DNA of 64,000 nucleotides from Paenibacillus taichungensis (GCF_013359905.1 NZ_JABMCC010000112.1:372001-436000), one strand, 5' to 3'; shown: positions 8,983-17,910, counted from the first letter of the stretch. The notes: a model not told the origin generated them from the letters alone. Numbers and translations: made by a program.

Positions 8983-9011
8983 GGAATTGCCTGATTGAAC
9001 AGTTACAATCC
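8983..9011 (-). promoter_or_regulatory. RAT site in the bglP (module 1) leader
   Basis: The 29-base minus-strand element begins GGATTGTAACTG and ends AGGCAATTCC, matching the LicT/BglG-type RAT pattern closely. It lies about 30 bases after the predicted transcription start. Unlike the usual arrangement, no obvious terminator arm overlaps it; the nearest terminator is more than 100 bases downstream. Confidence 0.75.
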
Positions 9012-9017
9012 GATTGA

Positions 9018-9031
9018 TGTATGCGCTTACT
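9018..9031. promoter_or_regulatory. cre-like catabolite-control site at bglP promoter
   Basis: TGTATGCGCTTACT resembles the CcpA operator pattern TG-AA-CG-T--CA with a few mismatches. It lies about 10-25 bases downstream of the predicted -10 box, a position suited to repression by CcpA. Inference from pattern only. Confidence 0.45.
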
Positions 9032-9041
9032 TTATGGATTC

Positions 9042-9070
9042 ATAATATAATAACTTCTAACCTTTTGCAA
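9042..9070 (-). promoter_or_regulatory. SigA-type promoter of bglP-bglH (module 1)
   Basis: On the minus strand TTGCAA (-35, 9065-9070) is followed after exactly 17 bases by TATTAT (-10, 9042-9047). Transcription would start near 9035, upstream of the first RAT site. The promoter lies between licT and bglP, so bglP can be transcribed independently of licT. The -35 region also contains TTGCAAGCG, part of another cre-like sequence. Confidence 0.65.
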
Positions 9071-9104
9071 GCGTTTTTTTAAGAATCTTTATTTTGTAAT
9101 ATCG

Positions 9105-9944
9105 TTACTCTGAAGTGGCATGCACTACGCGTTCAATATGAATGGTTAAATACATCATTTCTTCGTTAGTCAGTTGATACGTGTAGTTATTTTCAATGAA
9201 TTTTCTAATCTTCTCCGAGCACTTGTGCGCTTCAGGGTACTTTTTCTGAATCATCTCAAATAACTCATCGTCGTTGTTGCTCTTATAATGCTTGCCTTTT
9301 ACCAGCCGTTGGGCGAAAAACTTCAGATGAGTCACAAATCGATAATAATTCAACGAGTTCTCGTCAAAGTCCATTTTGAAATGATATTTGATGATCGTCA
9401 AAATCTCCTGCATGACCTGAGTCATGCTTCGGATGTTAGGCATCTCTTCGTTAAGTGCTGCATTTACAAAATGAAGTGCCATGAACCCCGCCTCATCTTC
9501 AGGCAAAAGTACACCAAACTGATCACAAATCATATTTAACGCTTCCAGCCCTACCTCATATTCGTCTTTGTAGAGCTGCTTGGTCTCCCACAGCAGTCCA
9601 TTACGGATAGGCAGATTGTTACGATAACGTTCAATGGCAAAATGAATATGATCCGTCAGATGCAGATAGATGCTCTCGTTTAGCTTTTTCCCAAGCTTCA
9701 GCTTGGCATAGGCGATAATCTCTTCAGACACTTTCATGTATTCCAACGGTATGCTCGCGATTAATGCCTTGAAATTTTCCTGAATATTTTCATTCTGTAA
9801 AGTAAATATCTTATCAATATGCTGCTCCGACACCTCATCGCCGGCTCTCTTCTGAAAAGCAATTCCCCGGCCAATAACGATGACTTCGCGTTCGTCTTTA
9901 ATCGCAACTACAGCATTATTGTTTAACACCTTCTCGATCTTCAC
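9105..9944 (-). CDS. licT: Transcriptional antiterminator, LicT/BglG family, module 1
   Basis: The protein has the N-terminal RNA-binding CAT domain (KIEKVLNNNAVVAI ... GRGIAFQ, residues 1-58) and two PRD domains. PRD1 contains LTDHIHFAIER; PRD2 contains the MALHFVNAAL segment and a C-terminal LTIHIERV. The conserved PRD histidines, which are phosphorylated by HPr or the EII, are present. GTG at 9944 is chosen because GGAG lies 8 bases before it and the CAT domain starts there. When active it binds the RAT sites upstream of bglP and prevents termination. The spacer to bglP contains an independent promoter. Confidence 0.93.
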   Translation of the reverse strand: MKIEKVLNNNAVVAIKDEREVIVIGRGIAFQKRAGDEVSEQHIDKIFTLQNENIQENFKALIASIPLEYMKVSEEIIAYAKLKLGKKLNESIYLHLTDHIHFAIERYRNNLPIRNGLLWETKQLYKDEYEVGLEALNMICDQFGVLLPEDEAGFMALHFVNAALNEEMPNIRSMTQVMQEILTIIKYHFKMDFDENSLNYYRFVTHLKFFAQRLVKGKHYKSNNDDELFEMIQKKYPEAHKCSEKIRKFIENNYTYQLTNEEMMYLTIHIERVVHATSE

Positions 9945-9962
9945 TTTATCCACTCCAATATA

Positions 9963-10008
9963 CAGAAAAAGGCAAACCGTGCCTTCCATGAGGTCACTGG
10001 CCTTGCCC
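9963..10008 (-). terminator. Possible attenuator in the licT (module 1) leader
   Basis: A bulged hairpin with arms GGGCAAGGCC and GGTTTGCC runs into TTTTTCTG, 19 bases before the licT GTG. By position it parallels the RAT/terminator leader of the second antiterminator gene. The sequence just upstream ends like a RAT (GGGCAAGGCC) but its first half does not match, so autoregulation here is only a suggestion. Confidence 0.4.
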
Positions 10009-10040
10009 ATTTCACTTCAATGTTAACTATATTTGCGTTC

Positions 10041-10069
10041 ATGGTATTACATTTTTCTACATTGTGCAA
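10041..10069 (-). promoter_or_regulatory. Putative promoter of licT (module 1)
   Basis: TTGCAC (10064-10069, minus strand) and TACCAT (10041-10046) are separated by 17 bases, giving a leader of about 90 bases before the licT start. Confidence 0.45.
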
Positions 10070-10685
10070 CAAAAAAATCGATGATGTTTTATCCCTAACA
10101 AATCACTTCCTGAATGCATAAATGATACTGTTTATCTGTTTTGTATTTTTTTCTGTTTGGAAGTAATCATTCTGTATCTACAAACCTTCCCATTATAAGC
10201 ATTTCCTTAGCATGACGACTTATCCATGGAATTATACTTGTACCCAGAGCTCCAAATCCAGAATTTCAATACCTGTCTGTATCCAATCGGTATCAGAAAG
10301 CCTACTACTCGCCTGCCACTTCGACCATTAATAAACTGAAATTTATAATTACATTCATGAGTGCATCCATATCATTGCAGACAAAAAGTGTTTGCACTTA
10401 TTTACTATACTTTTGATTATATTCTTCTTAAAATCCTGTAGAATTCGGATTATAAATAAACAAAAAAGCCCTCCGTAGAGAAGGACTTAATGTGTCCGAA
10501 TGATGAAAAATTGCATACAAAAAAATAATTATTTTTATTTCGTCACGCTTTTCGCGCGTTTTTGCAGACGTAAATATCATCTCATAACTCTCATCAATTA
10601 ACGTCGTACCTTGCCAATCCTTATAAAGATATAAAATCTCGAATTCATTGGCACTCTATTTCTTCATTTTCGTGCAGTCATTTGA
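10070..10685. other. Intergenic region with no gene recognised
   Basis: About 600 AT-rich bases between licT and the next minus-strand gene. I see no open frame with a ribosome-binding site and no recognisable RNA gene. The only clear structure is the minus-strand hairpin at 10466-10488. Confidence 0.5.
10466..10488 (-). terminator. Terminator downstream of the 10.7-11.6 kb operon
   Basis: Minus-strand arms AAGTCCTTC / GGAGGGCTT with a short loop and a following TTTTTTG run. It lies about 200 bases after the nearest upstream stop codon. Confidence 0.55.
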
Positions 10686-10991
10686 TCATGATTTATTCTT
10701 TTTGCTTTCCTTCTCCAGCTCTGCTTCGATTCTTCGATTAATGATCTTCAACTGGTCCGAATTCAAGTGTTCGATATCCATTAACTGTTTATCGATTTGG
10801 TACTCTTCCGCTTCGCCCTTGTGCATCAATCCTAGATGATGCTTAATGGATCGAATATCCTCGCGCATACTCATGGTCTGACGATAATTGTCTGCAACAA
10901 GTGCAAATATAATCGCGCCTGCCAGAATCGTACCATATGGCATCAGAAGACACAGAACAAATCCTACTATTAAAGCCAAAATGATATACAT
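10686..10991 (-). CDS. Small membrane protein with C-terminal coiled region, 101 aa
   Basis: Residues 2-40 hold one long or two short membrane helices (MYIILALIVGFVLCLL ... AGAIIFALVADNY). A charged, helical, probably cytoplasmic tail ends in ELEKESKKNKS. ATG at 10991 is chosen because GGAGGGG lies 6-7 bases upstream. It follows the P-loop kinase gene by 21 bases, so they probably share a transcript. No family is recognised. Confidence 0.7.
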   Translation of the reverse strand: MYIILALIVGFVLCLLMPYGTILAGAIIFALVADNYRQTMSMREDIRSIKHHLGLMHKGEAEEYQIDKQLMDIEHLNSDQLKIINRRIEAELEKESKKNKS

Positions 10992-11012
10992 GCTTTTCCC
11001 CTCCACTTTCAA

Positions 11013-11573
11013 TTACAGTTTGAATCGTTCTTGGATTAGCTGTGCCACGTCTTTCGGGCTCTTGTCAGTGTTATTAATCCGAATATAATGCTCATGCGTA
11101 ATTTCTCCAGGCTCGGAGTTCAATCGATATTTCTCCATACTCGAAAGCAGATCCTGCTCTGACCATTCGACATTACGCTTCGTTGCTTTGTGCAGCAGCC
11201 GATGTGGGCTCTTGTTACGCTCCAATCGCTCCGCCGGATCAGCCTCCAGTTCAACATAACATACCTCTGCACCTCTGGACTCAAACAACGCACTGACTTT
11301 GCGAATGTACTCCCAATCCTCTTTCATATCGAATGCCCACACAAATGTAAAAATCAAACCGGGCAGCTCACTCTTCGCCACTTCTTCAAAAATCTCCTGA
11401 CGGAACAGATTAACAAGTCTCTTTCCTTGAGGTGTACCATAACTGAAATAAGGTGACACCAGTTCAATCGTCATATGATTGTGAAACAATTTCAGATCGG
11501 TGATCTTCTCCAATTCCTGACCCACCGTCATTTTCCCCACAGCCTGTGGACCAAAAATAATGATGAACTTCAT
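11013..11573 (-). CDS. P-loop nucleotide kinase-like protein
   Basis: The N-terminus reads MKFIIIFGPQAVGKMTVG, a Walker A loop (GPQAVGKMT). LIFTFVWAF is a Walker-B-like strand. The lid region contains SPHRLLHKATKR with basic residues. At 186 aa it resembles small AAA/shikimate-kinase-like proteins common in Bacillales with undefined substrates. The next gene follows after 21 bases. Confidence 0.75.
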   Translation of the reverse strand: MKFIIIFGPQAVGKMTVGQELEKITDLKLFHNHMTIELVSPYFSYGTPQGKRLVNLFRQEIFEEVAKSELPGLIFTFVWAFDMKEDWEYIRKVSALFESRGAEVCYVELEADPAERLERNKSPHRLLHKATKRNVEWSEQDLLSSMEKYRLNSEPGEITHEHYIRINNTDKSPKDVAQLIQERFKL

Positions 11574-11660
11574 CCCATCACTCCCGACATCAGCGATATG
11601 TATACCATTACTTGAATTTTCTGGACATTAGTCCATAATAACGCCTATTGGACAAATAAA

Positions 11661-11709
11661 AAAGAGATTTCAAGCCATCCGCTGAATGTTCAGGGCTTGA
11701 AATCTCTTC
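11661..11709 (-). terminator. Terminator after the acyltransferase gene
   Basis: Long perfect arms AAGAGATTTCAAGCC / GGCTTGAAATCTCTT, followed on the minus strand by TTTTTTATTTG. Confidence 0.9.
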
Positions 11710-11752
11710 TTCGGTTTTACTTTATATCCATTGTTTCATAGTCTGCCCAACG

Positions 11753-12841
11753 TTAACGTCCGATCAGAACCCATCCCCACTTCATTCGACGAAGTCCCAT
11801 GGCAATAATCCATGAGAGCAAAATCGCCACTACATAAGACAGCATAATGCCAAGACTGAAGTGTGGGGCGAGTTCCACGGTGAGTTCTCTTCTCCAGAAC
11901 AAGAGCACTAACGGATGTATTAAAAATACACCAAACGCCACCGTACCCAAAGAGTTCAGAATACGAGTTGTCCGATTAGATCCATTCTGTTTCCATGCAC
12001 CCATCCGTTCACATAGGATCAACAAGAGTAAGCAGGCCGAGAGGGTAAACAGATTACGGAATAGAAATAGCAACGTATAGGTTAGAGCCGGAGTTGCGGC
12101 GAAAGCCGTTTTTATAAAAGTATTACCGTAAATAAACACTGCTCCTCCGCTCAACAATGCAGCCATCAGCACATAACGGTACAAGAACAATTTCTTCAAT
12201 GCCGCATCGAAGTTTAACCCAATCCAGGCGCCGAATCCAATAACAATCAGGTAACTGGGCAGCAAACTTCCCATCCGTGAGAAATGAAACTGCAAATGCA
12301 GCGCGTAGAAAACAGCCTGCGCCGCAATAAAGAACAGCGGTAAATATCGATTAAATACACGATAACGTGTTAACGAAAGAAGCAGTGGAAAAACCACATA
12401 AAATTGCAAAATAATCAGAAAAAAATATAAATGCGTATGTGCAGTACCGGTTAACAATTGCCCCGAGAACTGCTTTACATGTGCCAGAGGCTCTTTGCCT
12501 GCTAGCCATTGTTTGACGATAAAATAAATGAGTGACCAGGCCAGATAAGGCACAAAAACATAAAATAATCGCTTTTTATAAAAAGCGGGCATCCAGCCCT
12601 TTTCCTTTATCTTGGAGCTGTAATTGTAGAACAACACCAATGAGGACAGAAACAAAAATGCAGGTACGGCGAATTGCAAAAAGCTGTTCCAAAAATAATA
12701 AAAGTTATGATCCAACGTGTGCTTGGGATAATGTGCAACTGCTGTTGAAGTCGCATGAATGGCGACCACTGCCATAATTGCAAAAGCACGATAGAGATCC
12801 AGATACTCAATACGCCGGGGCCGATTAACCGGTTGATTCAT
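11753..12841 (-). CDS. Membrane-bound acyltransferase (acyltransferase 3 family)
   Basis: The 362-aa protein starts with a basic segment and RIEYLDLYRAFAIMAVVAIH, the family's first transmembrane segment with conserved Arg and His. About ten hydrophobic helices follow to the C-terminus (LRRMKWGW). Family members O-acylate surface polysaccharides or other secreted glycans using cytoplasmic acyl-CoA. No polysaccharide cluster surrounds it, so the acceptor is unknown. The gene is monocistronic with its own terminator. Confidence 0.87.
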   Translation of the reverse strand: MNQPVNRPRRIEYLDLYRAFAIMAVVAIHATSTAVAHYPKHTLDHNFYYFWNSFLQFAVPAFLFLSSLVLFYNYSSKIKEKGWMPAFYKKRLFYVFVPYLAWSLIYFIVKQWLAGKEPLAHVKQFSGQLLTGTAHTHLYFFLIILQFYVVFPLLLSLTRYRVFNRYLPLFFIAAQAVFYALHLQFHFSRMGSLLPSYLIVIGFGAWIGLNFDAALKKLFLYRYVLMAALLSGGAVFIYGNTFIKTAFAATPALTYTLLFLFRNLFTLSACLLLLILCERMGAWKQNGSNRTTRILNSLGTVAFGVFLIHPLVLLFWRRELTVELAPHFSLGIMLSYVVAILLSWIIAMGLRRMKWGWVLIGR

Positions 12842-12992
12842 AATAAAACCTCACTTATGCCTGATAGGATGATAGTTTCCGGCCGCAATCCAGATTCTAA
12901 CCTTTATTTTAATCAGCAGACGTAAGTAATACAATCATGATCTATATTATTTTTGTTAAATTGCAACAATATTCAGCATTATTCGACATTAG

Positions 12993-13520
12993 CTATTTAC
13001 CTATCCAGAACCGCTCAACGATATTACCATCAGGCTCAACATAGTCTTGATCCTGGATGCCCCCGTTACGAAGAATAACTCTTCTGGAAGCCTCATTATG
13101 CGCGTCACATACGACAAGTACTTTGGTAATCCCGAGATCTTTGGTAATTTCAAGGGCAAGCTTGAGGATCTCCGCACCATATCCATTCTGACGCTCTCCT
13201 GGACGAACTCCATAACCAATATGCCCTCCGCTATGGAACAGCTTTTCATTCAATTCATGTCGTATGTTTACGGCTCCAACAACTCGATCACTCTCCGTCA
13301 CAAGCCAGTATGTACTGTCCCTGACCCAGCCTTCAGGGATATCGATGCCTTGTTCGCTACGTTCCAAAAAATCTAACATCTCTTCAAAAGGATAGGGCTC
13401 TTTCGAAACGACCCACGGCACCATTGATTCTCCGCTTGCAACCCAGTCTTCATAAAATGCTACATACGCTTCTTTATATTGCGCTGAAGGTTTAACCAAT
13501 CTAACTTTTTCTTTGCTCAT
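12993..13520 (-). CDS. GNAT family N-acetyltransferase
   Basis: Key parts are VRLVKPSAQYKEAYVAFY at the N-terminus, VVGAVNIRHELNE, then HIGYGVRPGERQNGYGAEIL (acetyl-CoA loop) and VCDAHNEASRRVILRNGG. This is the arrangement seen in RimJ/RimL-like GNATs. ATG at 13520 is chosen because AAGGAGG lies 11 bases upstream; in-frame starts at 13544 and 13574 are weaker. The VOC-family gene lies directly upstream and probably shares the transcript. Confidence 0.8.
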   Translation of the reverse strand: MSKEKVRLVKPSAQYKEAYVAFYEDWVASGESMVPWVVSKEPYPFEEMLDFLERSEQGIDIPEGWVRDSTYWLVTESDRVVGAVNIRHELNEKLFHSGGHIGYGVRPGERQNGYGAEILKLALEITKDLGITKVLVVCDAHNEASRRVILRNGGIQDQDYVEPDGNIVERFWIGK

Positions 13521-13575
13521 TCTAATTACGTCCTCCTTACTCATATTGATATTGCCATACTCCTTCACCTTCACC

Positions 13576-13977
13576 CTAATATACTAATTCACAGTCATGA
13601 TGCTCCCAAACGTCGAACAGATTACCGTCCAGATCCTCAAATGTAAAAAACTTTCCGTATATGCCCTCATCACTAACTTTGCCAACACGGACGTGGCCAG
13701 CAGTGAGTTCAGTATGGAGTTTAACGATATCGTCCGTGAAAAAGGTGATCACCCATCTCTTTTTCTGCTTCACTTGAAATACGGCTCTGGAATCATGATC
13801 ACTTTCAATCAGATCGAGAATCGGCCTATTATCTCTAAAAAGGCTAATATAGCCTTCTCTTGGCTGTCTAATATTAAATCCAAAATGCTTCACAAACCAA
13901 GCGGCAGACTGTTCAGTATTGGATACAGGAATGACATTGTATGCAATACCTAATATTTTTCCAGTCGTCAAATTCAT
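13576..13977 (-). CDS. VOC (glyoxalase/bleomycin-resistance) superfamily protein
   Basis: The 133-aa protein has the VOC betaalphabetabetabeta pattern: IAYNVIPVSNTEQSAAWFVKHFGF in the first module and TFFTDDIVKLHTEL, then FTFEDLDGNLFDVWEH in the second. The final Glu-rich metal-ligand position (DVWEH) is intact. Substrate unknown. The start follows GGGAGGAGG very closely, so initiation may instead use the TTG at 13971-13969. The GNAT gene follows at once. Confidence 0.8.
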   Translation of the reverse strand: MNLTTGKILGIAYNVIPVSNTEQSAAWFVKHFGFNIRQPREGYISLFRDNRPILDLIESDHDSRAVFQVKQKKRWVITFFTDDIVKLHTELTAGHVRVGKVSDEGIYGKFFTFEDLDGNLFDVWEHHDCELVY

Positions 13978-14050
13978 CCTCCTCCCTTCATTGCCTTAAT
14001 AGTGGGATTCTAGTATCAAAATGAAGAAAAACTTCTCCATCCAAGTAAAA

Positions 14051-14077
14051 AAGAGAACCTGCGTGTGCAGATCCTCT
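14051..14077 (-). terminator. Terminator after the rhamnosidase gene
   Basis: Minus-strand arms GAGGATCTGC / GCAGGTTCTC with an ACAC loop, followed by TTTTTT. Confidence 0.85.
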
Positions 14078-14146
14078 ACTCGGGTCCAGCTTTCGCTATT
14101 ATATTAGTTCACGCTCCTGCTTGCTTATTCCTCTAATGCACACTAG

Positions 14147-16858
14147 TTATACGGATTCCACCTGTTGTGCGTTCACTTCCTGATCTGCTTGAATTACCTT
14201 GTAAGTGAATTGATAGCTTCCTGATCCCAGAGCAATTCGTACATCTGATCCCTGCGTTTGAATTTCGTGAATGTCCGCTACTTGGTCCACCGCTTTTCCG
14301 TTCTCCAGAACTGTCTGTACATCTGCTCCAGGCAGAAGGACCGTGCCCGTCGTATTGGCAGGAATGGTCACACGAACCTCCATCTCGTTATTACCGCGGA
14401 GATACCAGTTGGATGTGACAGAACCGTACATGGTCTCGAAACTCGCTTCCACCCACTCCAGTCCTGGTCCTGGTTTGGGCTCGATGTGTACGATCCGGAA
14501 CCCGGGCTGTTGCTCATCTGTGTTAATTCCGGCAACATAACGATATAACCACTCCCCTATGGCTCCATAAGCATAATGGTTGAATGAATTCATGTCTGCA
14601 CTCCACAGACTGCCATCCTCCCTTATTCCGTCCCAATGCTCCCAAACCGTAGTTGCACCTTGTGTCACTTGATATAACCAGGATGGATAGTCTTCCTGAA
14701 AGAGTAGCGTATAGGCCAGATCATGATGTCCCGTATCACTCAATACCGGATTCAGATAAGGTGTTCCAACAAATCCGGTGGTCAAGTGGTTTCCAGCGTC
14801 CGCAACCAGTTTTCCCAACTGATCAATGGTACGTTTCCGAGCTGCTGAATCCAATAGTTCGAAATGCAAAGCAAGTACATGCGCGGTCTGAGTGGGAACT
14901 GCAAGTTTGCCCGCAGGTGTCACAAATTCATTTTGAAATGCAGCAACAATGTTGTCATGCAGATTATCATAATAAGTTACATCTTCCGCCTGCCCTAACA
15001 CCTCAGCAGCCTTCCGTGTTAGAGAAACAGAATAGGCATAGAAAGCAGTTGCTACAAAATCCTTATCTGTAGCCCCAATATAGCTGTCCGGCTTGGAATC
15101 CAGCCCGAGCCAATCCCCGAAATGAAAGCCAGTATTCCACAAGTAAGGATTCTCTCCTTGAGCGTGAATGTAATTAATCCAGCGCTTCATGCTGTCATAT
15201 TGCTCAGCCAACAGCCTGACATCCCCGTACATCTCGTAAATCGTCCATGGACAGATCACCGCGGCATCCCCCCAGGCAGCAGAAGAATGATTCGTATCCG
15301 CCCACCCGTCTGACGTCGAACTCCTCAAATCAGGAACGTAGAAAGGAATGCCTCCATCCTCTCCCTGATCCGCCTGCAGATCCCTCAGCCATTTGGTGAA
15401 AAAAGGCGCCGTGTTCATCAGGTATGAGGATGTTCGTATAAACATCTGCGCGTCTCCCGTCCAGCCCAGCCGCTCATCACGCTGCGGACAATCTGTCGGT
15501 ACGTCAACGAAATTCCCTTTTTGCCCCCACAATATATTGTGATGAAGCTGATTCACGAGTGGACTGGAGCTTTTAAAATCACCGGTTCGCTCCATATTGG
15601 AATGCAGAACTACACCTGTGAAATCCTCAAGCTGAATCTCATCCGGGAATCCAATCAACTTCACATAACGGAATCCCTGAAATGTGAAACGTGGCTCGTA
15701 CGTCTCTACTCCAGCGCCTTTTAGAGTATAGCGGATACACTGCGTTGCCCCACGCAGGTTTTCAGTGTAGAAATTACCCTGATGATCCAATATCTCGGCA
15801 TGTAGCAACTCAACCGTATGCCCCGTTTCACCCTGAATGCTGAATCTCACCCAACCGACCATATTCTGTCCCATATCCAGCACACGCTCTCCCAGTGGAG
15901 TTGTAAGCAAAGCGATAGGTTTAATTTGCTCAATTGGCGTTACGGGAACGTTCTCTTGTGCAATAATAATCTCCTTCGAGTAATCCAGCACATGTACCGG
16001 CGACCATTGGACTGAAGATGAATCCTGCCATTCGGATTCCATACGTGCATCATACGTTTCGCCCATATAAATGTCCGAGCTTCGAATGGCGCTGGGGGAA
16101 CTCTTCCAGTTTCGATCCGAAATAATATGTTCTTCTGAACCATCGGTATAATGAATATGAAGTTCCAGCAGCAAACCTGCGTTCGTACCGTATATCTTCT
16201 GCTTTTTCTCCCATCCCAAATGTCCTTTGTACCAGCCATCTCCCAGATAAGCACCGAGTATATTCTGTCCATTCTGAAGCTGATCGGTAACATCATAGAC
16301 CTGATATTGCAACCGCTTACTATAACTGGTCCAGCCCGGGGTGAAGTATGCTTCGCCCACTCGCTGATTATTCAGATGAAGTTCGTACAATCCAAGTGCA
16401 GTCACATATATTCTGGCCGAAGCGACAGGCTTTTTCAGTTCAAACAAGGTACGCAGTCGTGGGCAAGACTCATCCTGCTGAGAGGAAGGATCGACTGTGA
16501 TCCACTCCGCCTGCCAGGCATCTTCACTACCCATGAATCCAGTCTCGAAATACGCTATCTCCGACCAGTCCGATTCATCTCCTGCACGATCCCAGGCACG
16601 AATGCGATAATAGTAGCGGGTTCGTGCTTCGGGCACCCAGTGCTCCAGTTCAACATGAATGGATTGATCAGAGCTCTTTTTGCCGGAATCCCATTCAATT
16701 TGAGCCATATCTTCCGTCCGTGACAACTGAATTTGATAATCTGATTGTACACAATTTCTGAGATCGGATTGCAAATGCCAGCTTAATCTGGGTGACGTGA
16801 TATCTAGTCCAATCGGATTTATTCTATACTCACAACGCAGATGACTTACAGTCAACAT
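14147..16858 (-). CDS. Alpha-L-rhamnosidase, GH78
   Basis: About 903 aa. The N-terminal beta domains begin VSHLRCEYRINPIGLD and contain the GH78 segment ARIYVTALGLYELHLNNQRVG. The catalytic (alpha/alpha)6 domain contains VDVPTDCPQRDERLGWTGDAQ, with the acidic residues typical of GH78, and later TTVWEHWDGI and SFNHYAYGAIGEWLY. No signal peptide is visible, so it probably acts inside the cell on imported rhamnosides such as flavonoid or pectin fragments. ATG at 16858 is favoured by AAGGGA upstream and by family N-termini; ATG 16879 is an alternative. It is divergent from an AraC regulator, likely its controller. Confidence 0.93.
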   Translation of the reverse strand: MLTVSHLRCEYRINPIGLDITSPRLSWHLQSDLRNCVQSDYQIQLSRTEDMAQIEWDSGKKSSDQSIHVELEHWVPEARTRYYYRIRAWDRAGDESDWSEIAYFETGFMGSEDAWQAEWITVDPSSQQDESCPRLRTLFELKKPVASARIYVTALGLYELHLNNQRVGEAYFTPGWTSYSKRLQYQVYDVTDQLQNGQNILGAYLGDGWYKGHLGWEKKQKIYGTNAGLLLELHIHYTDGSEEHIISDRNWKSSPSAIRSSDIYMGETYDARMESEWQDSSSVQWSPVHVLDYSKEIIIAQENVPVTPIEQIKPIALLTTPLGERVLDMGQNMVGWVRFSIQGETGHTVELLHAEILDHQGNFYTENLRGATQCIRYTLKGAGVETYEPRFTFQGFRYVKLIGFPDEIQLEDFTGVVLHSNMERTGDFKSSSPLVNQLHHNILWGQKGNFVDVPTDCPQRDERLGWTGDAQMFIRTSSYLMNTAPFFTKWLRDLQADQGEDGGIPFYVPDLRSSTSDGWADTNHSSAAWGDAAVICPWTIYEMYGDVRLLAEQYDSMKRWINYIHAQGENPYLWNTGFHFGDWLGLDSKPDSYIGATDKDFVATAFYAYSVSLTRKAAEVLGQAEDVTYYDNLHDNIVAAFQNEFVTPAGKLAVPTQTAHVLALHFELLDSAARKRTIDQLGKLVADAGNHLTTGFVGTPYLNPVLSDTGHHDLAYTLLFQEDYPSWLYQVTQGATTVWEHWDGIREDGSLWSADMNSFNHYAYGAIGEWLYRYVAGINTDEQQPGFRIVHIEPKPGPGLEWVEASFETMYGSVTSNWYLRGNNEMEVRVTIPANTTGTVLLPGADVQTVLENGKAVDQVADIHEIQTQGSDVRIALGSGSYQFTYKVIQADQEVNAQQVESV

Positions 16859-16901
16859 CAGAGAAACATCCCTTTCCATCGTGGTTTCCAAATCAAGGTT
16901 A

Positions 16902-16917
16902 CGATATAATTATATCG
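16902..16917. promoter_or_regulatory. 16-bp perfect palindrome between rhamnosidase and AraC genes
   Basis: CGATATAATTATATCG is a perfect palindrome containing a TATAAT hexamer on each strand, so it may provide the -10 boxes of both divergent promoters. No good -35 box lies 17 bases upstream on either strand, consistent with activator-dependent promoters. Confidence 0.5.
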
Positions 16918-16995
16918 ATTCTATGATCGGAAATACCCGGCAATGAGGACAGTTTAACCCGGTAATCTGGTCATGCCAACCAAGGAGGCTATTCC

Positions 16996-17877
16996 GTGAA
17001 TACAACCGTACAACTGTTCAAGAGTGAATCCTTTTTCCAAAATAATCTGAAGCTGTTCGTGAACCGATGTTCCGAAGATTTTGTGGTTCCTTTTCACGCA
17101 CACGAGTTTGTTGAGTATAGTTATGTCGCAGAAGGAAAGGGCTTTCATCACATTGGTGAAGATATTATTCCGGTACACAAAGGGATGTTATTTGTTATTC
17201 CGGTCGGCGTTCCTCATGTATTCCGCCCAGCTACCGCGAATGTATCAGAGCACCCACTCATTATTTATAACTGTCTGTTCAATTCCGAACTGATCCACAC
17301 CTTGTCCATTATTATTCAGGAGCAGGAGATTCGAAACCATCTGACAGACCTGGAAAAGAATCGAGTTCCTTATGTATCCATCACAGATTACAGCCAGCGG
17401 ATGGAAGAATTAATGGTAAAGCTGTACCGCGAATCTGCCGTTCCGGGAATCGGCTCTTCCACGATCCTGTATACGCTTGTTAGCCAACTCGTCGTGACAA
17501 CGTACAGACAGATTCATCAAGCTACCTGCAATGAGAAGGAAAATGCGACTGATATGGAACATATCCTTCATTACCTGGACCAACATGTTAACGAACGAAT
17601 CCGTCTAAGCGAACTGGTGAATATTTCTGGTTGGAGCGAAAGACATCTTGGACGCATGTTCGTGACCCATACCGGGCGGACGTTTGGTGCTTATCTGCAA
17701 CATTTGCGCATACAAAAAAGCTGTGAATTGCTGAAGAATTCACAACATAAAGTCAGTTTAATTGCTGAACTTGTAGGCTACCGTGATGTAGATTCATTTT
17801 ACGCCGTCTTTAAACGAATTACGGGAGAAACCCCTAAGGGCTATCGCAGGAACTTCAGAGCAGAACCATTGAATTAA
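16996..17877 (+). CDS. AraC-family transcriptional regulator with cupin sensor domain
   Basis: Residues about 20-110 form an AraC-type cupin (PFHAHEFVEYSYVAEGKGFHHIG ...). The C-terminal ~100 residues carry two helix-turn-helix motifs: LSELVNISGWSERHLGRMF and VSLIAELVGYRDVDSFYAVFKR, followed by TGETPKGYRR. GTG at 16996 is supported by AAGGAGG 7 bases upstream. The divergent GH78 gene suggests control of rhamnoside use; the inducer is probably rhamnose or a rhamnoside, by inference. Confidence 0.92.
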   Translation: MNTTVQLFKSESFFQNNLKLFVNRCSEDFVVPFHAHEFVEYSYVAEGKGFHHIGEDIIPVHKGMLFVIPVGVPHVFRPATANVSEHPLIIYNCLFNSELIHTLSIIIQEQEIRNHLTDLEKNRVPYVSITDYSQRMEELMVKLYRESAVPGIGSSTILYTLVSQLVVTTYRQIHQATCNEKENATDMEHILHYLDQHVNERIRLSELVNISGWSERHLGRMFVTHTGRTFGAYLQHLRIQKSCELLKNSQHKVSLIAELVGYRDVDSFYAVFKRITGETPKGYRRNFRAEPLN

Positions 17878-17910
17878 GTGTGTTCCTGTCTTCCGTTCCT
17901 TTCTTAAGGC

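Noticed and set aside
10070..10685. Possible small RNA in the 600-base gap
   Set aside because: Only one hairpin with T-run was found, best explained as the terminator of the upstream minus-strand operon.
13001..13249. Second minus-strand frame inside the GNAT gene
   Set aside because: Overlaps the GNAT coding region in another frame and has no start signals.
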